Part shown: in pieces, positions 16,047 through 24,217 of the stretch | Position numbering within the stretch: the first letter of the stretch is position 1 | How the letters are laid out: each line of letters opens with the position of its first letter | Origin: DATHTS01 sp965219305 | GTDB taxonomy: Bacteria; Acidobacteriota; Blastocatellia; Pyrinomonadales; Pyrinomonadaceae | NCBI GenBank assembly: GCA_965219305.1 | Contig: OZ244725.1 | Location: 682,001 to 746,000, forward strand | DNA: 64,000 nt | Reading direction: 5' to 3' | Notes under the pieces: generated by a model | The model's database searches: none | What the model saw: the letters and a program-made list of their open reading frames with translations, nothing else | Told to the model about the DNA's origin: nothing | Position numbers and translations under genes: made by a program

Positions 16047-16679
16047 ATGGCTAGATATAGAGATGCGGTGTGCCGTTTGTGCCGCCGGGAAGGTGGAAAG
16101 TTATTTCTAAAGGGCGACAGATGCTACAAGTCGTCGTGTGCTATCGAAAAACGCGGAACAAATCCGCCGGGACAACACGGTGCGGCAAGACGCAAACAGT
16201 TGTCCGGTTACGGTCAGCAGTTGCGCGAAAAACAAAAAGTAAAACGTATTTACTTTATCCTCGAAAAACAGTTTCGCAATTATTTCGAAAAAGCACTTCA
16301 ACAAAAAGGCGTTACAGGCGAAAATCTTTTGTTTATGTTGGAACGCCGTCTTGATAACGTGGTTTACCGCGCAGGATTTTCGACATCGCGCCGTCAAGCT
16401 CGTCAACTCGTGAATCACGGACATATCGAAGTCAACAACCGTAAAGTTGATATTGCTTCTTTTCAGGTAAAAGAAGGCGATGTCGTGTCGGTAAAAGCGA
16501 AAAGTCACAAAAATCCGCACGTCGAAGGCGCGTGGCAGACCTCATCGGGACGCAGTCGTCCTTCGTGGATCACGGCAAATGAAGTGGGAATGAGTGCGAC
16601 AGTTGCTTCGATGCCGAAACGCGAAGATATCGGTCAGGATATTAACGAGCAATTAATCGTCGAACTTTATAGTAAGTAA
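16047..16679 (+). CDS. rpsD: 30S ribosomal protein S4 (zinc-binding form)
   Basis: A 210-residue S4. The N terminus carries a four-Cys zinc motif: C9, C12, C26 and C31. The S4 RNA-binding domain is at MLERRLDNVVYRAGF and RQARQLVNHGHIEVN. S4 nucleates 30S assembly and in many bacteria represses its own operon. The mRNA leader directly before the ATG forms a strong hairpin. Confidence 0.97.
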   Translation: MARYRDAVCRLCRREGGKLFLKGDRCYKSSCAIEKRGTNPPGQHGAARRKQLSGYGQQLREKQKVKRIYFILEKQFRNYFEKALQQKGVTGENLLFMLERRLDNVVYRAGFSTSRRQARQLVNHGHIEVNNRKVDIASFQVKEGDVVSVKAKSHKNPHVEGAWQTSSGRSRPSWITANEVGMSATVASMPKREDIGQDINEQLIVELYSK

Positions 16680-16680
16680 T

Positions 16681-16762
16681 ATATTTAGTTCCAAGTTCCA
16701 AGTTCCAAGTTTTAAGTCAAACGACTTCGACTTGGTTGGAACTTGGAACTTGGAACTTTTTA
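16681..16762. repeat. TTCCAAG-unit repeat hairpin between rpsD and rpoA
   Basis: The left arm (about 16687-16712) holds three tandem GTTCCAA units. The right arm (about 16730-16759) holds three complementary TTGGAACTTGGAAC units. The rpoA reading frame stays open through the right arm, which creates a false upstream start at 16736. Confidence 0.8.
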
Positions 16763-16771
16763 AAAAAGAAT

Positions 16772-17782
16772 ATGACACAAAATAATCAATGGTCTAATTT
16801 TCAGATGCCGAACAAACTGGAATTTGACAAAGAAAGTCAAAGTACGCAGTTTTGCCGCTTTTCCGCACAACCTTTTGAGCGCGGCTTCGGCACGACAATC
16901 GGCAACTCCCTGCGCCGTGCGTTATTATCTTCGATTGAAGGTGCGGCGGTTACAGCTATTAAAATCGAAGGTGTAGAACATGAATTTTCCTCGATTAAAG
17001 GAGCTACGGAAGACGCTACGGACATCATTTTAAATGTTAAGCAAATTCCATTCAAATTACATTCGGAAGGTCCGAAAACATTGACGATCAGTAAAATCGG
17101 TCCGGGCGAAGTTACCAGTGCGGACATCGAACACGACGGCGATGTGGAAATTCTGGACGATGAAATTTATATCGCAACACTCAGTAAAGGCGGCGAATTA
17201 AACATCGAAATGCGTTTGAAAACCGGACGCGGATATGTTTCCGCTGAATTTAACAACGACGAGGATTTAGCTGTCGGGTATATTCCGATTGATTCGGTTC
17301 ACACGCCGATCAAAAAAGTAAATTACACCGTTGAGAAAACCCGTCAGGGTTACAACACGGAATATGACAAATTGATAATGGAAGTTTGGACTGACGGTTC
17401 GGTCAAAGCAGAAGATTCCATCGGTCTGGCGGCAAAATTAGTCAAAAGTCATATGACGATCTTCATCAATTTTGAAGAAGAGGAAGAAGAATATAAATTT
17501 GAAGACATTGCGCGTCCGCCTCTGATGAGAAACGATCTTTTGGATCGTTCGGTTGACGAACTCGAACTTTCGGTTCGTTCGTATAACTGTCTGAAAAATG
17601 CGGACATCAGAACGATTCGTGATTTGATTCGCAGAACAGAGCGCGATATGCTGAACACGAAAAATTTCGGCAAAAAATCGCTCAATGAGATTAAAGATTT
17701 ACTGCACGGAATGGGATTAGATTTCGGAATGGATTTTGACGATCAAGGAAATCCGATTCCCGGTTCAGGCGGAAGAGAATAA
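16772..17782 (+). CDS. rpoA: DNA-directed RNA polymerase subunit alpha
   Basis: A 336-residue alpha subunit. The N-terminal assembly domain has FERGFGTTIGNSLRRALLSSIEG. A linker of acidic residues near 235-245 leads to the C-terminal domain (VDELELSVRSYNCLKNADI, then NFGKKSLNEIKDLL), which contacts UP elements and activators. The frame is open upstream to 16736, but that part is repeat DNA. The ATG at 16772 gives the family start. Confidence 0.97.
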   Translation: MTQNNQWSNFQMPNKLEFDKESQSTQFCRFSAQPFERGFGTTIGNSLRRALLSSIEGAAVTAIKIEGVEHEFSSIKGATEDATDIILNVKQIPFKLHSEGPKTLTISKIGPGEVTSADIEHDGDVEILDDEIYIATLSKGGELNIEMRLKTGRGYVSAEFNNDEDLAVGYIPIDSVHTPIKKVNYTVEKTRQGYNTEYDKLIMEVWTDGSVKAEDSIGLAAKLVKSHMTIFINFEEEEEEYKFEDIARPPLMRNDLLDRSVDELELSVRSYNCLKNADIRTIRDLIRRTERDMLNTKNFGKKSLNEIKDLLHGMGLDFGMDFDDQGNPIPGSGGRE

Positions 17783-17902
17783 AGAGGCAAAAGTAAAAAG
17801 GTAGAAGGCAAAAGTAGAGAAATTAGTTTTGCCAGAACTTTTCGATTATTGGAATTTATTTTGGAAAAATCCAAAATCCAAAATCCGAAATCCAAAATTG
17901 AT
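17783..17902. repeat. Composite repeat spacer between rpoA and rplQ
   Basis: A GGCAAAAGTA direct repeat (two copies, 17788-17818) with a TTTTGCC partner is followed by an AATTTATTTTGGAAAAATCC hairpin. Three TCCAAAA units then run up to the rplQ ATG. It looks like two elements of the family side by side. Confidence 0.6.
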
Positions 17903-18400
17903 ATGAGACATTTAAAAGCACATCGTAAATTAGGAAGAACGACGGAGCATCGCATTTCGATGTTGCGTAATATGGCGACATCGCTCATTAATGCGGAAAA
18001 TGAATACATCGTAACGACCGTTCCGAAAGCAAAAGAATTGCGTCCGTTCGTTGAAAAAGTTATCACGCTTGCCTGCAAAGCGCAGAAAGTCGAAGGCGAT
18101 GATGCAACGATTCAGAAAGTTCATCTTCGCAGAAAAGCGGCGCAGTATTTTCACGCCGGAAACCACACTTTCAAACGTGAGCAAAGTCGTTTTCGCGGCA
18201 AAAAGGGCGAATCGAAAGACACAGTTGAAAGAACAGCCGGAGTTGCCGCGGTTCAGAGACTTTTCGACGAACTTGGCGAACGTTACAAAGATCGTCCGGG
18301 CGGTTATACGCGCATTATTCGCTTAGGCAGACGGCACGGCGATAATACGGAAATGGCGGTTATCGAATTGGTTGACAACCGGCGCGAAAAGAAAGCTTAA
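17903..18400 (+). CDS. rplQ: 50S ribosomal protein L17
   Basis: A 165-residue L17 beginning RHLKAHRKLGRTTEHRISMLRN. It has the conserved KAKELRPFVEKVITLA and ends GGYTRIIRLGRRHGDNTEMAVIEL. The frame is open back to 17849, but those 18 codons come from the repeat. The ATG at 17903 matches the family start. It is the last gene of the alpha cluster. Confidence 0.96.
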   Translation: MRHLKAHRKLGRTTEHRISMLRNMATSLINAENEYIVTTVPKAKELRPFVEKVITLACKAQKVEGDDATIQKVHLRRKAAQYFHAGNHTFKREQSRFRGKKGESKDTVERTAGVAAVQRLFDELGERYKDRPGGYTRIIRLGRRHGDNTEMAVIELVDNRREKKA

Positions 18401-18408
18401 CGAAATTA

Positions 18409-18478
18409 TAAAGACCACATATTATTTGCGATTTTTGTGCAGTCGAGTTACTGTATAAATCCAGATAATCTGTGGTTT
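18409..18478. repeat. Inverted repeat between rplQ and accB
   Basis: AAAGACCACATATTAT near 18410 pairs with ATAATCTGTGGTTTTA near 18465, with about 40 bases between. It could be a weak transcription-end hairpin for the alpha cluster or another member of the repeat family. No long T-tract follows. Confidence 0.4.
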
Positions 18479-18491
18479 TAATTTTTGAAAA

Positions 18492-19037
18492 ATGGACGCA
18501 TCAAAACAGACGAGTAAAGGAAAAACAGCGGGAAAAGTAAAGCAAGCCGAGCCTTCGTTAAATTTAGACGAACTGCGCGAACTTGCCGATCTGGTTAACG
18601 AAAACGGTTTCACGGATTTTGAATTTGAAAATGCAAACATTCGCGTTCGTTTGAGCAAAAATACGCCACAGCAATTCGTTCAAGCAGTTCAGCCTTTTCA
18701 AAGTGTTACGCAGCTGCCCGCCGCTGCACCTCAAACACAACAAAACGCCGCGCCGTCTGAAGAAACTAATTCAGCAATCGAAACTGATGCCGATGCCGGT
18801 TTGCACATTATAACTTCGCCGATTGTCGGAACATTTTATCGTTCGTCCGCGCCCGACAAACCGCCATATATCGAAGAGGGAAGTAAAGTAAATTCATCAT
18901 CAATTGTTTGTATTGTAGAAGCTATGAAATTGATGAACGAAATCGAAGCGGAGGTAACCGGCGAGATTGTCAAAATTTATGTCGAAAACGAACAACCTGT
19001 CGAATATGGTCAACCGCTTTTCGGAGTTAAAAAGTAA
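18492..19037 (+). CDS. accB: Acetyl-CoA carboxylase biotin carboxyl carrier protein
   Basis: A 181-residue BCCP. The N-terminal region (residues 25-60) has LNLDELRELADLVNENGFTDFEFE, followed by a Gln/Ala/Pro-rich linker. The C-terminal biotinyl domain carries VEAMKLMNE with the biotin lysine at about 146. It carries the carboxyl group between AccC and the carboxyltransferase in fatty-acid synthesis. It pairs with accC 75 bases downstream. No accA was seen in the window, and the only carboxyltransferase beta gene (34238-35806) is of the propionyl-CoA type. Confidence 0.97.
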   Translation: MDASKQTSKGKTAGKVKQAEPSLNLDELRELADLVNENGFTDFEFENANIRVRLSKNTPQQFVQAVQPFQSVTQLPAAAPQTQQNAAPSEETNSAIETDADAGLHIITSPIVGTFYRSSAPDKPPYIEEGSKVNSSSIVCIVEAMKLMNEIEAEVTGEIVKIYVENEQPVEYGQPLFGVKK

Positions 19038-19038
19038 A

Positions 19039-19106
19039 AATTGAAAAACGGAAAATGGAAAATGGAAAATATTAAGTTTTATTTTCCATTTTCCATTTTT
19101 CATTAA
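19039..19106. repeat. TTTTCCA-unit repeat hairpin between accB and accC
   Basis: The left arm (about 19041-19070) is tandem GGAAAATGGAAAATGGAAAA. The right arm (about 19081-19104) is ATTTTCCATTTTCCATTTTT, an almost exact complement with a ten-base loop. The accC ATG follows after about nine bases. Confidence 0.75.
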
Positions 19107-19112
19107 TTTAAA

Positions 19113-20465
19113 ATGGAACAGCGAAAATTTCGCAAAATTCTAATTGCTAACCGCGGCGAAATTGCCTGCCGAATAATTTGGACGTGCCGCGAAATGGGCA
19201 TTAAAACGGTTGCCGTTCACTCGGAAGCAGACAAAGAAGCGTTGCACGTAAAATATGCCGACGAAGCGGTCTGTATCGGTCCGGCATCTTCTGCGGAAAG
19301 TTATCTGAATATACCGGCGATTATCAGTGCTGCGGAAATTACGAACGTTGACGCGATTCATCCCGGTTACGGTTTTTTGGCGGAATCTGAAACTTTTGCG
19401 AAAATCTGCGAAGACTGCAACATAAAATTTATCGGACCGCGTGCCGAAGTTATCGGTTTAATGGGCGATAAAGTAGAAGCCCGTCGAACGATGAAAGCCA
19501 CCGGAGTTCCGATTTTGCCCGGTTCGCCCGAACCTATCGAAGATCCGGAAGAAGCGATAAAACTTGCTAAGGAGATCGGTTTTCCGGTAATTATCAAAGC
19601 ATCAGCCGGCGGCGGCGGACGCGGAATGCGAATCGTCCGTAAAAAAGAAGACCTCGCCGTAAACCTCGAAACCGCTCAACGCGAAGCACTCGCCGCATTT
19701 AAGAACGGCGCGGTTTACATCGAGCGTTATATCGAACGTCCGCGACACATCGAAATTCAAGTTTTAGCCGATGAATACGGCAACTGTATTCATCTCGGAG
19801 AACGCGAATGCACGATTCAGCGGCGGCATCAAAAACTTCTCGAAGAAGCTCCGTCGCCGGTAATTACGCCGGAACAACGCGAGAAAATGGGTGCGGTGGC
19901 TGTAAATGCCTGCAAGCAAATCGGTTATTCGAGCGCGGGAACTTTTGAATTTTTGTTGGATGAAGATGGTTCTTTCTACTTTATGGAAATGAACACGCGC
20001 ATTCAGGTCGAACATCCCGTGACGGAAATGGTTACGCTCGCCGACATCGTGCGAAATCAAATCAGAATTGCGGAAGGCGAAGAACTCGGTTACACGCAGG
20101 AAGACGTGCAGATCGTCGGACACGCTATCGAATGTAGAATTAACGCCGAAGACCCCGAAAAATTCACACCTTCGCCCGGAAAAATTACAGCTTTTAACAT
20201 TCCCGGCGGAATCGGCGTTCGCGTGGACACATTTGTTTATCCCGGCTACGTCGTGCCGCCTTATTACGATTCAATGATTGCAAAACTGATCGTTCATGCG
20301 CGGACGAGAGAACTGGCAATTCAAAGAATGAAACGCGCCTTGCAAATGCTCGTCGTCGAAGGAATTAAAACAACAATTCCGCTTCATCTGAAAATTATGG
20401 ACGATGAAAACTTTCAAAAAGGCGATTTTTCGACTAAGTTTATGGAAGATTTTTTGAACAAGTAA
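19113..20465 (+). CDS. accC: Acetyl-CoA carboxylase, biotin carboxylase subunit
   Basis: A 450-residue ATP-grasp enzyme that carboxylates biotin on AccB using ATP and bicarbonate. Signatures are KILIANRGEIACRI, the glycine loop KASAGGGGRGMRIV, ERECTIQRRHQK, and the catalytic MEMNTRIQVEHPVTE. The last residues (MDDENFQKGDFSTKFMEDF) reappear as a decayed copy at 23595-23672. Confidence 0.98.
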   Translation: MEQRKFRKILIANRGEIACRIIWTCREMGIKTVAVHSEADKEALHVKYADEAVCIGPASSAESYLNIPAIISAAEITNVDAIHPGYGFLAESETFAKICEDCNIKFIGPRAEVIGLMGDKVEARRTMKATGVPILPGSPEPIEDPEEAIKLAKEIGFPVIIKASAGGGGRGMRIVRKKEDLAVNLETAQREALAAFKNGAVYIERYIERPRHIEIQVLADEYGNCIHLGERECTIQRRHQKLLEEAPSPVITPEQREKMGAVAVNACKQIGYSSAGTFEFLLDEDGSFYFMEMNTRIQVEHPVTEMVTLADIVRNQIRIAEGEELGYTQEDVQIVGHAIECRINAEDPEKFTPSPGKITAFNIPGGIGVRVDTFVYPGYVVPPYYDSMIAKLIVHARTRELAIQRMKRALQMLVVEGIKTTIPLHLKIMDDENFQKGDFSTKFMEDFLNK

Positions 20466-20550
20466 ATATAACATTCTTTAACTTTGACGACATTACATAT
20501 GTTTGTTTAAATGAGATTTAGAAGATAAATCAATTTTTGGAGGTTTATAT

Positions 20551-21543
20551 ATGATAATGTATCCGATTTTACGTTGCGGTAACAGACACGATTTAGTTTC
20601 TCTTTTAAAAAAAATTTCTTAATGAACTTGTTAAACCAAGTCCTAATCTACTGATGATGATTTACTTGATGCTCAAACTATAAAAGCTGTCGGGAATTTT
20701 AAAAAGCAGTGGTATAGCAAACTCGGCGTTACAAATAATTATGTATTTGAACAAATTGATTTATTCCTTTGGCAAATGATTGGAAAAGCATTAGGCAGCG
20801 AAAGGTTACGAATGGAATTGAAAGAAACTGATAATTATGAGGTTAGGAGTTTATTGCTTGGAATGGATAGTTCGGCAGCCTATCATATTAAATATTATAC
20901 AAAAGAAATGGAAGTTTGTGATGTTAAAATAGCTCAAATTTTCGGCGGCAGTAATGCAGTTGCGGCAGCTAACGGGTTTGAGCCTGAAGGTCTTGCCTTA
21001 ATTGGAAAAACGTATTATCGAGGCGACAATATTTTTATTTGGCGCGACGGAACTGAGGTTATAGGTCCCGGTCATCTGTCGAGACACGTTATGCATATGT
21101 ATGGAAGTACTGATGGAACAAGGCTTGGAGTTGACGGAGAAACCTACACTGATGTTTATATACCTAACGGTTTTGAAATGAACAGTAGAGTTAAATATGA
21201 AAATAATAAAAATGCCTTGACTCAAATACCTACTCCTGAACAAAGTATTGTTAGATTTTATTACAAAAAAATCGGAAATGTCAGCGATGCTACTCTTATG
21301 ATGATGCACATCAAAAACTTTAAAGCAGTTAAAGTAGGTGATCGGTGGAAGATAGGTTCAATCGGTGGTAAAGGCGGTGAATCAGCTGATTCGGATTTGG
21401 GTTATCTCCATTAGCATTTTTTAATGATGAAAGGAGACGAAGGTTTAGCATTTAAGTATGACAAACAGGGAAAGTATGATATGACGGCTACCGGACTATA
21501 CAGAGCCTCAAAAGGCATAAGATTTGTTGACGCTTTTTGCTAG
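20551..21543 (+). pseudogene. Broken peptidoglycan-binding / M23-like hydrolase
   Basis: A GGAGG eight bases upstream supports the ATG at 20551. The first 21 codons read MIMYPILRCGNRHDLVSLLKK, the start of a PG_binding_1 domain. The frame breaks at a run of eight A (20607-20614) and again near 20650, after which DDDLLDAQTIKAVGNFKKQW completes that domain. The rest is open from about 20650 to an in-frame TAG at 21412. Beyond that stop the same frame continues to a TAG at 21541. The C-terminal part resembles M23/LytM peptidases: MMMHIKN, then GDRWKIGSIGGKGG, then YLH. The family call is my inference. The two frame breaks and internal stop argue for decay, though sequencing errors in the A-run cannot be excluded. 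Confidence 0.65.
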
Positions 21544-21552
21544 AAAAAAATT

Positions 21553-22110
21553 ATGTTTATGAACTATAAATTTCGTCTGCTATTTTTCGGTTGCTTGCTT
21601 ATTTTTACACAAATAAGTTCCCAATTTGTTTTTGCTCAAGAAAAAAAACCGAGTGTTTCTATATCCGAATCCGACAAAATTTCTTGTGAAAATTTTTACA
21701 ATGAGTGTTTGACACGAGAATTTTATGCAAAATTAAGTCCATATTTGATTGATACATTTGGTGATATTTCAGGAGAGGTTACATTTAGTCGCTTGGATGC
21801 TTTCACTCAAAGAGTGCAAAATTCATCTGAGAATGCAAATGGTTATATAGTTTATTATGGAGGCAAAAACAATAAATACGGCGAATACAAAATTAGAACA
21901 GATGCGGTAATGAATTATCTATTAAAATATAGAAACCTTGACCCATCACGTTATAAATTGATAAATGGTGGATTTCGAGACAAATTTGAATTTGAATTGT
22001 GGATTTCAGTAATTGAAAACATTTCGCCTCCAATATCATCAACTATTTTAGCTGAAGATGTAAAATTCAAAGGAAATATGAAACCACTAGGTTGGGAAAT
22101 CTTATATTAA
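21553..22110 (+). CDS. Secreted protein, paralog 1 of 3
   Basis: 185 residues, with a hydrophobic signal peptide ending near SSQFVFAQ. The mature N terminus has a Cys pair (SCENFYNEC). The conserved C-terminal block has YYGGKNNKYGE, a helix, then NGGFRDKFEFELW and FKGNMKP. The same block occurs in the next two genes. I do not recognise a named family; the strand-helix-strand pattern loosely resembles OmpA-like domains. It lies nine bases behind the broken hydrolase, so the two were probably one transcription unit. A cell-envelope role is inferred from the signal peptide. Confidence 0.75.
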   Translation: MFMNYKFRLLFFGCLLIFTQISSQFVFAQEKKPSVSISESDKISCENFYNECLTREFYAKLSPYLIDTFGDISGEVTFSRLDAFTQRVQNSSENANGYIVYYGGKNNKYGEYKIRTDAVMNYLLKYRNLDPSRYKLINGGFRDKFEFELWISVIENISPPISSTILAEDVKFKGNMKPLGWEILY

Positions 22111-22174
22111 GTAAATAATATAGCAAATGTCTGTACTGTAAGAATTATAAATCATCTGAAAATTTTGGACGAAG

Positions 22175-22410
22175 CAGGTCTTGATTTTTATTGTAAAAAT
22201 CGGGAAATTGCGAGGACGTAACTTTGATGATTTCTCATATAAAAAAATTATAATTTACAAAAAGAAGGTGATTGCTGGCAGATAGGAAAAATCGGCGGCA
22301 AATCAGGCGATAGTGAAAACTACATACACTCACATTTTGATATGTTTAAAGGTGATGTCGGTATGACAGGCAAACGTGTGCGGATAGCCTTCGCTGAGGC
22401 TTTTTGTTAG
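22175..22410 (+). pseudogene. C-terminal remnant of a second M23-like hydrolase
   Basis: Across shifting frames it reads DFYCKN, GNCEDVTLMISHIK and GDCWQIGKIGGKSGDSENYI, then HSHFDMFKGDVG and AFAEAFC before a TAG. These align with FYYKKIGNVSDATLMMMHIK and GDRWKIGSIGGKGGES of the 20551-21543 gene. The HSH triplet corresponds to the HxH zinc motif of M23 peptidases. Only the last quarter of the gene survives, directly before paralog 2. The stretch 22111-22174 shows nothing else. Confidence 0.65.
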
Positions 22411-22423
22411 TTGAGGTAAAAAT

Positions 22424-23002
22424 ATGAAAATAATACGGCTAAAGAATTCTCTACTTTTTTTTGTAATTTTAATCGGCGGTCTTATCTTAATTTCTATTTT
22501 GGGTGTCCGCCAACTTTCCGCTCAAAAAGTCATTACGGATGAGTGTGCCGATTCACTTGAAAAATATTTTCAGTTCAAAAAAAATTATAACGAATGTTTC
22601 AGTGGAGAACTCGTTGACGAATTCGTTCCTAATATGGTTGGACATTTCGGAATAACAAATCTTGAAGAAGAATGGTTGAATATGGATTCATTAAATGTCC
22701 GTTATAGGAACGACTCTGCACGACAGATTTTTTTGGTAGTTTATGGAGGCAAAACGAATAAGTCCGGTGAAATTAAAGAAAGAACAAAGCGGTTGATATA
22801 TTATTTAACGGAAAATCGTCATATACCAAAAGAAAAAATCACTATTATAAATGCCGGTTTTCGTGAAAAGTTCGAGTTTGAATTTTGGTTATCTCCGTCT
22901 GACAAAATATTTCCGCCGCTCTCGCCGACAGTTGATGTTGAAAAGGTGAAATTTAGGGGGAAAATGAAACCTTTACCGTTGGATTTATATTCGGATTTAT
23001 AA
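22424..23002 (+). CDS. Secreted protein, paralog 2 of 3
   Basis: 192 residues with a signal peptide or anchor (LLFFVILIGGLILISILGV) and a likely cut near QLSAQK. The N-terminal Cys residues are in DECADSLEKY and NECFSGEL. The C-terminal block matches paralog 1: VVYGGKTNKSGEIKERTKR, NAGFREKFEFEFWLS, then FRGKMKP. It lies 14 bases after the second hydrolase remnant, repeating the hydrolase-then-secreted-protein order. Confidence 0.75.
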   Translation: MKIIRLKNSLLFFVILIGGLILISILGVRQLSAQKVITDECADSLEKYFQFKKNYNECFSGELVDEFVPNMVGHFGITNLEEEWLNMDSLNVRYRNDSARQIFLVVYGGKTNKSGEIKERTKRLIYYLTENRHIPKEKITIINAGFREKFEFEFWLSPSDKIFPPLSPTVDVEKVKFRGKMKPLPLDLYSDL

Positions 23003-23030
23003 TATCTAAAGCATTATATAATTAAGGGTT

Positions 23031-23579
23031 ATGAGTATCGAGAGAAAGAAAAACTACTCACCGTTTCTCAATTTTTTGAGTTTAATTTTTATAACATCTT
23101 GTTTGGGAATTGTCGTAAATGCTCAAATTAATGATGAAAAAAATGTAGAAGAAAATCTTGAACATCTCAACAAATGTTATCGTGAATGCGGCGATGACGT
23201 TTATATCAATTCCTTATCGCCGCAACTGTTTTACAAGTCCGGCATTATTAATCAGGAAGAAGAACAAGCAAATTTAGATTCTTTTTTCATAACTTTAGCA
23301 AATCAGCGAGAATCCCAAGGTTTTATTGTTGTATATGGCGGGAAACTAAATAAATACGGTGAAATTGATGCGCGAGTAAAACGAATAAAAGATTATTTGA
23401 AATTAAGAAATTTTCCGCCGGATCCTATAAATTTTGTTTTCGGCGGTTTTCGGGAAAAGTTTGAATTCGAATTTTGGATGTCGAGAGTTCCGAACGCTTA
23501 CCCGCCTTTGTTACCCACTATTTCACCGGAGAAAGTTAGATTTAAAGGTAAAATGAAACCATTTGTAAATGTTCTATGA
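23031..23579 (+). CDS. Secreted protein, paralog 3 of 3
   Basis: 182 residues. There is a signal peptide (FLSLIFITSCLGIVVNAQ), Cys residues in NKCYRECGD, and the shared block VVYGGKLNKYGEIDARVKR, GGFREKFEFEFWMS, FKGKMKP. It is closer to paralog 2 than to paralog 1 in the block. It follows paralog 2 by 28 bases with no hydrolase remnant between them. Function unknown; see paralog 1. Confidence 0.75.
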   Translation: MSIERKKNYSPFLNFLSLIFITSCLGIVVNAQINDEKNVEENLEHLNKCYRECGDDVYINSLSPQLFYKSGIINQEEEQANLDSFFITLANQRESQGFIVVYGGKLNKYGEIDARVKRIKDYLKLRNFPPDPINFVFGGFREKFEFEFWMSRVPNAYPPLLPTISPEKVRFKGKMKPFVNVL

Positions 23580-23594
23580 AAATTTGCTAGGTAT

Positions 23595-23672
23595 CTGGAA
23601 ATTATAGATGATGAAAACTTTAAGAAAGGTGAATTTTCTACTAAATTTATGGAAGAATTCTTTCTAAATAGT
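23595..23672 (+). pseudogene. Decayed duplicate of the accC 3' end
   Basis: The frame reads LEIIDDENFKKGEFSTKFME and then EFF, closely matching the accC C terminus KIMDDENFQKGDFSTKFMED. At DNA level most of about 75 positions agree with 20391-20465, and differences fall mainly at third codon positions. There is no ORF upstream of it. It marks the right edge of the accessory block that begins behind accC. The remaining 23673-23839 is AT-rich with no gene seen. Confidence 0.8.
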
Positions 23673-23839
23673 CATAATTTGTCTAAAAAAAACAAACCAA
23701 TAATGCTGATGCAAATTGACAAATTATCGTTAAACAAGTAAGTTCGTTAGATATACTTGGTGCAAGAATTGAAAACTATTCAGAGTTTTTACATTAGCAA
23801 AAGTATGAGTATTAATTTTAGTAGAGACAGGAGAAAGTT

Positions 23840-24199
23840 ATGAAAATTAAAATATTTCTGGTATTGAGTTTAGGTGCAATGATGTGCTTTGCGGGTTGCA
23901 AAAGCGGAACAAACGCGAATATGGCGACCACCAATATGGCGAATAGCAATATGGCAACCGCTAATTCGAATATGATGGCGAAAACGCCGGAGTCGCCTAA
24001 AACCGATATGGCAATGGAAAGCAAAATCCAAGATGCTTTGAAGGCAAAAGGTTATGAAAAAGTAACAGTTGATACTGCAACATCGCCTGCAACATTGCGC
24101 GGAACTTATCCGAAAGGTAAATTAGCCGAAGTTATACAAGTTGCTATGGAAGCAAATGGCGGAAAACCGGTTAAAAACGAAGCAACTGAAGAAAAATAA
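23840..24199 (+). CDS. Small lipoprotein, BON-like
   Basis: 119 residues. The signal peptide ends in a lipobox CFAGC (lipid Cys at about residue 20). Next comes a low-complexity stretch of Asn/Met/Ala/Thr (residues 25-48, NMATTNMANSN type). The C-terminal 60 residues (MESKIQDALKAKGYEKVTVD) resemble a BON-type fold, which is weak evidence. CAGGAGAAAG is a good Shine-Dalgarno. It lies 18 bases before the BON-LysM gene, suggesting co-expression. Confidence 0.7.
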   Translation: MKIKIFLVLSLGAMMCFAGCKSGTNANMATTNMANSNMATANSNMMAKTPESPKTDMAMESKIQDALKAKGYEKVTVDTATSPATLRGTYPKGKLAEVIQVAMEANGGKPVKNEATEEK

Positions 24200-24217
24200 T
24201 CAAGGAGAAATTAAATT

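Noticed and set aside
16736..16771. Upstream start for rpoA adding 12 residues
   Set aside because: The added codons are the right arm of the TTCCAAG repeat and do not match alpha subunit N termini.
17849..17902. Upstream start for rplQ adding 18 residues
   Set aside because: The residues come from TCCAAAA repeat units; L17 begins at RHLKAHRK.
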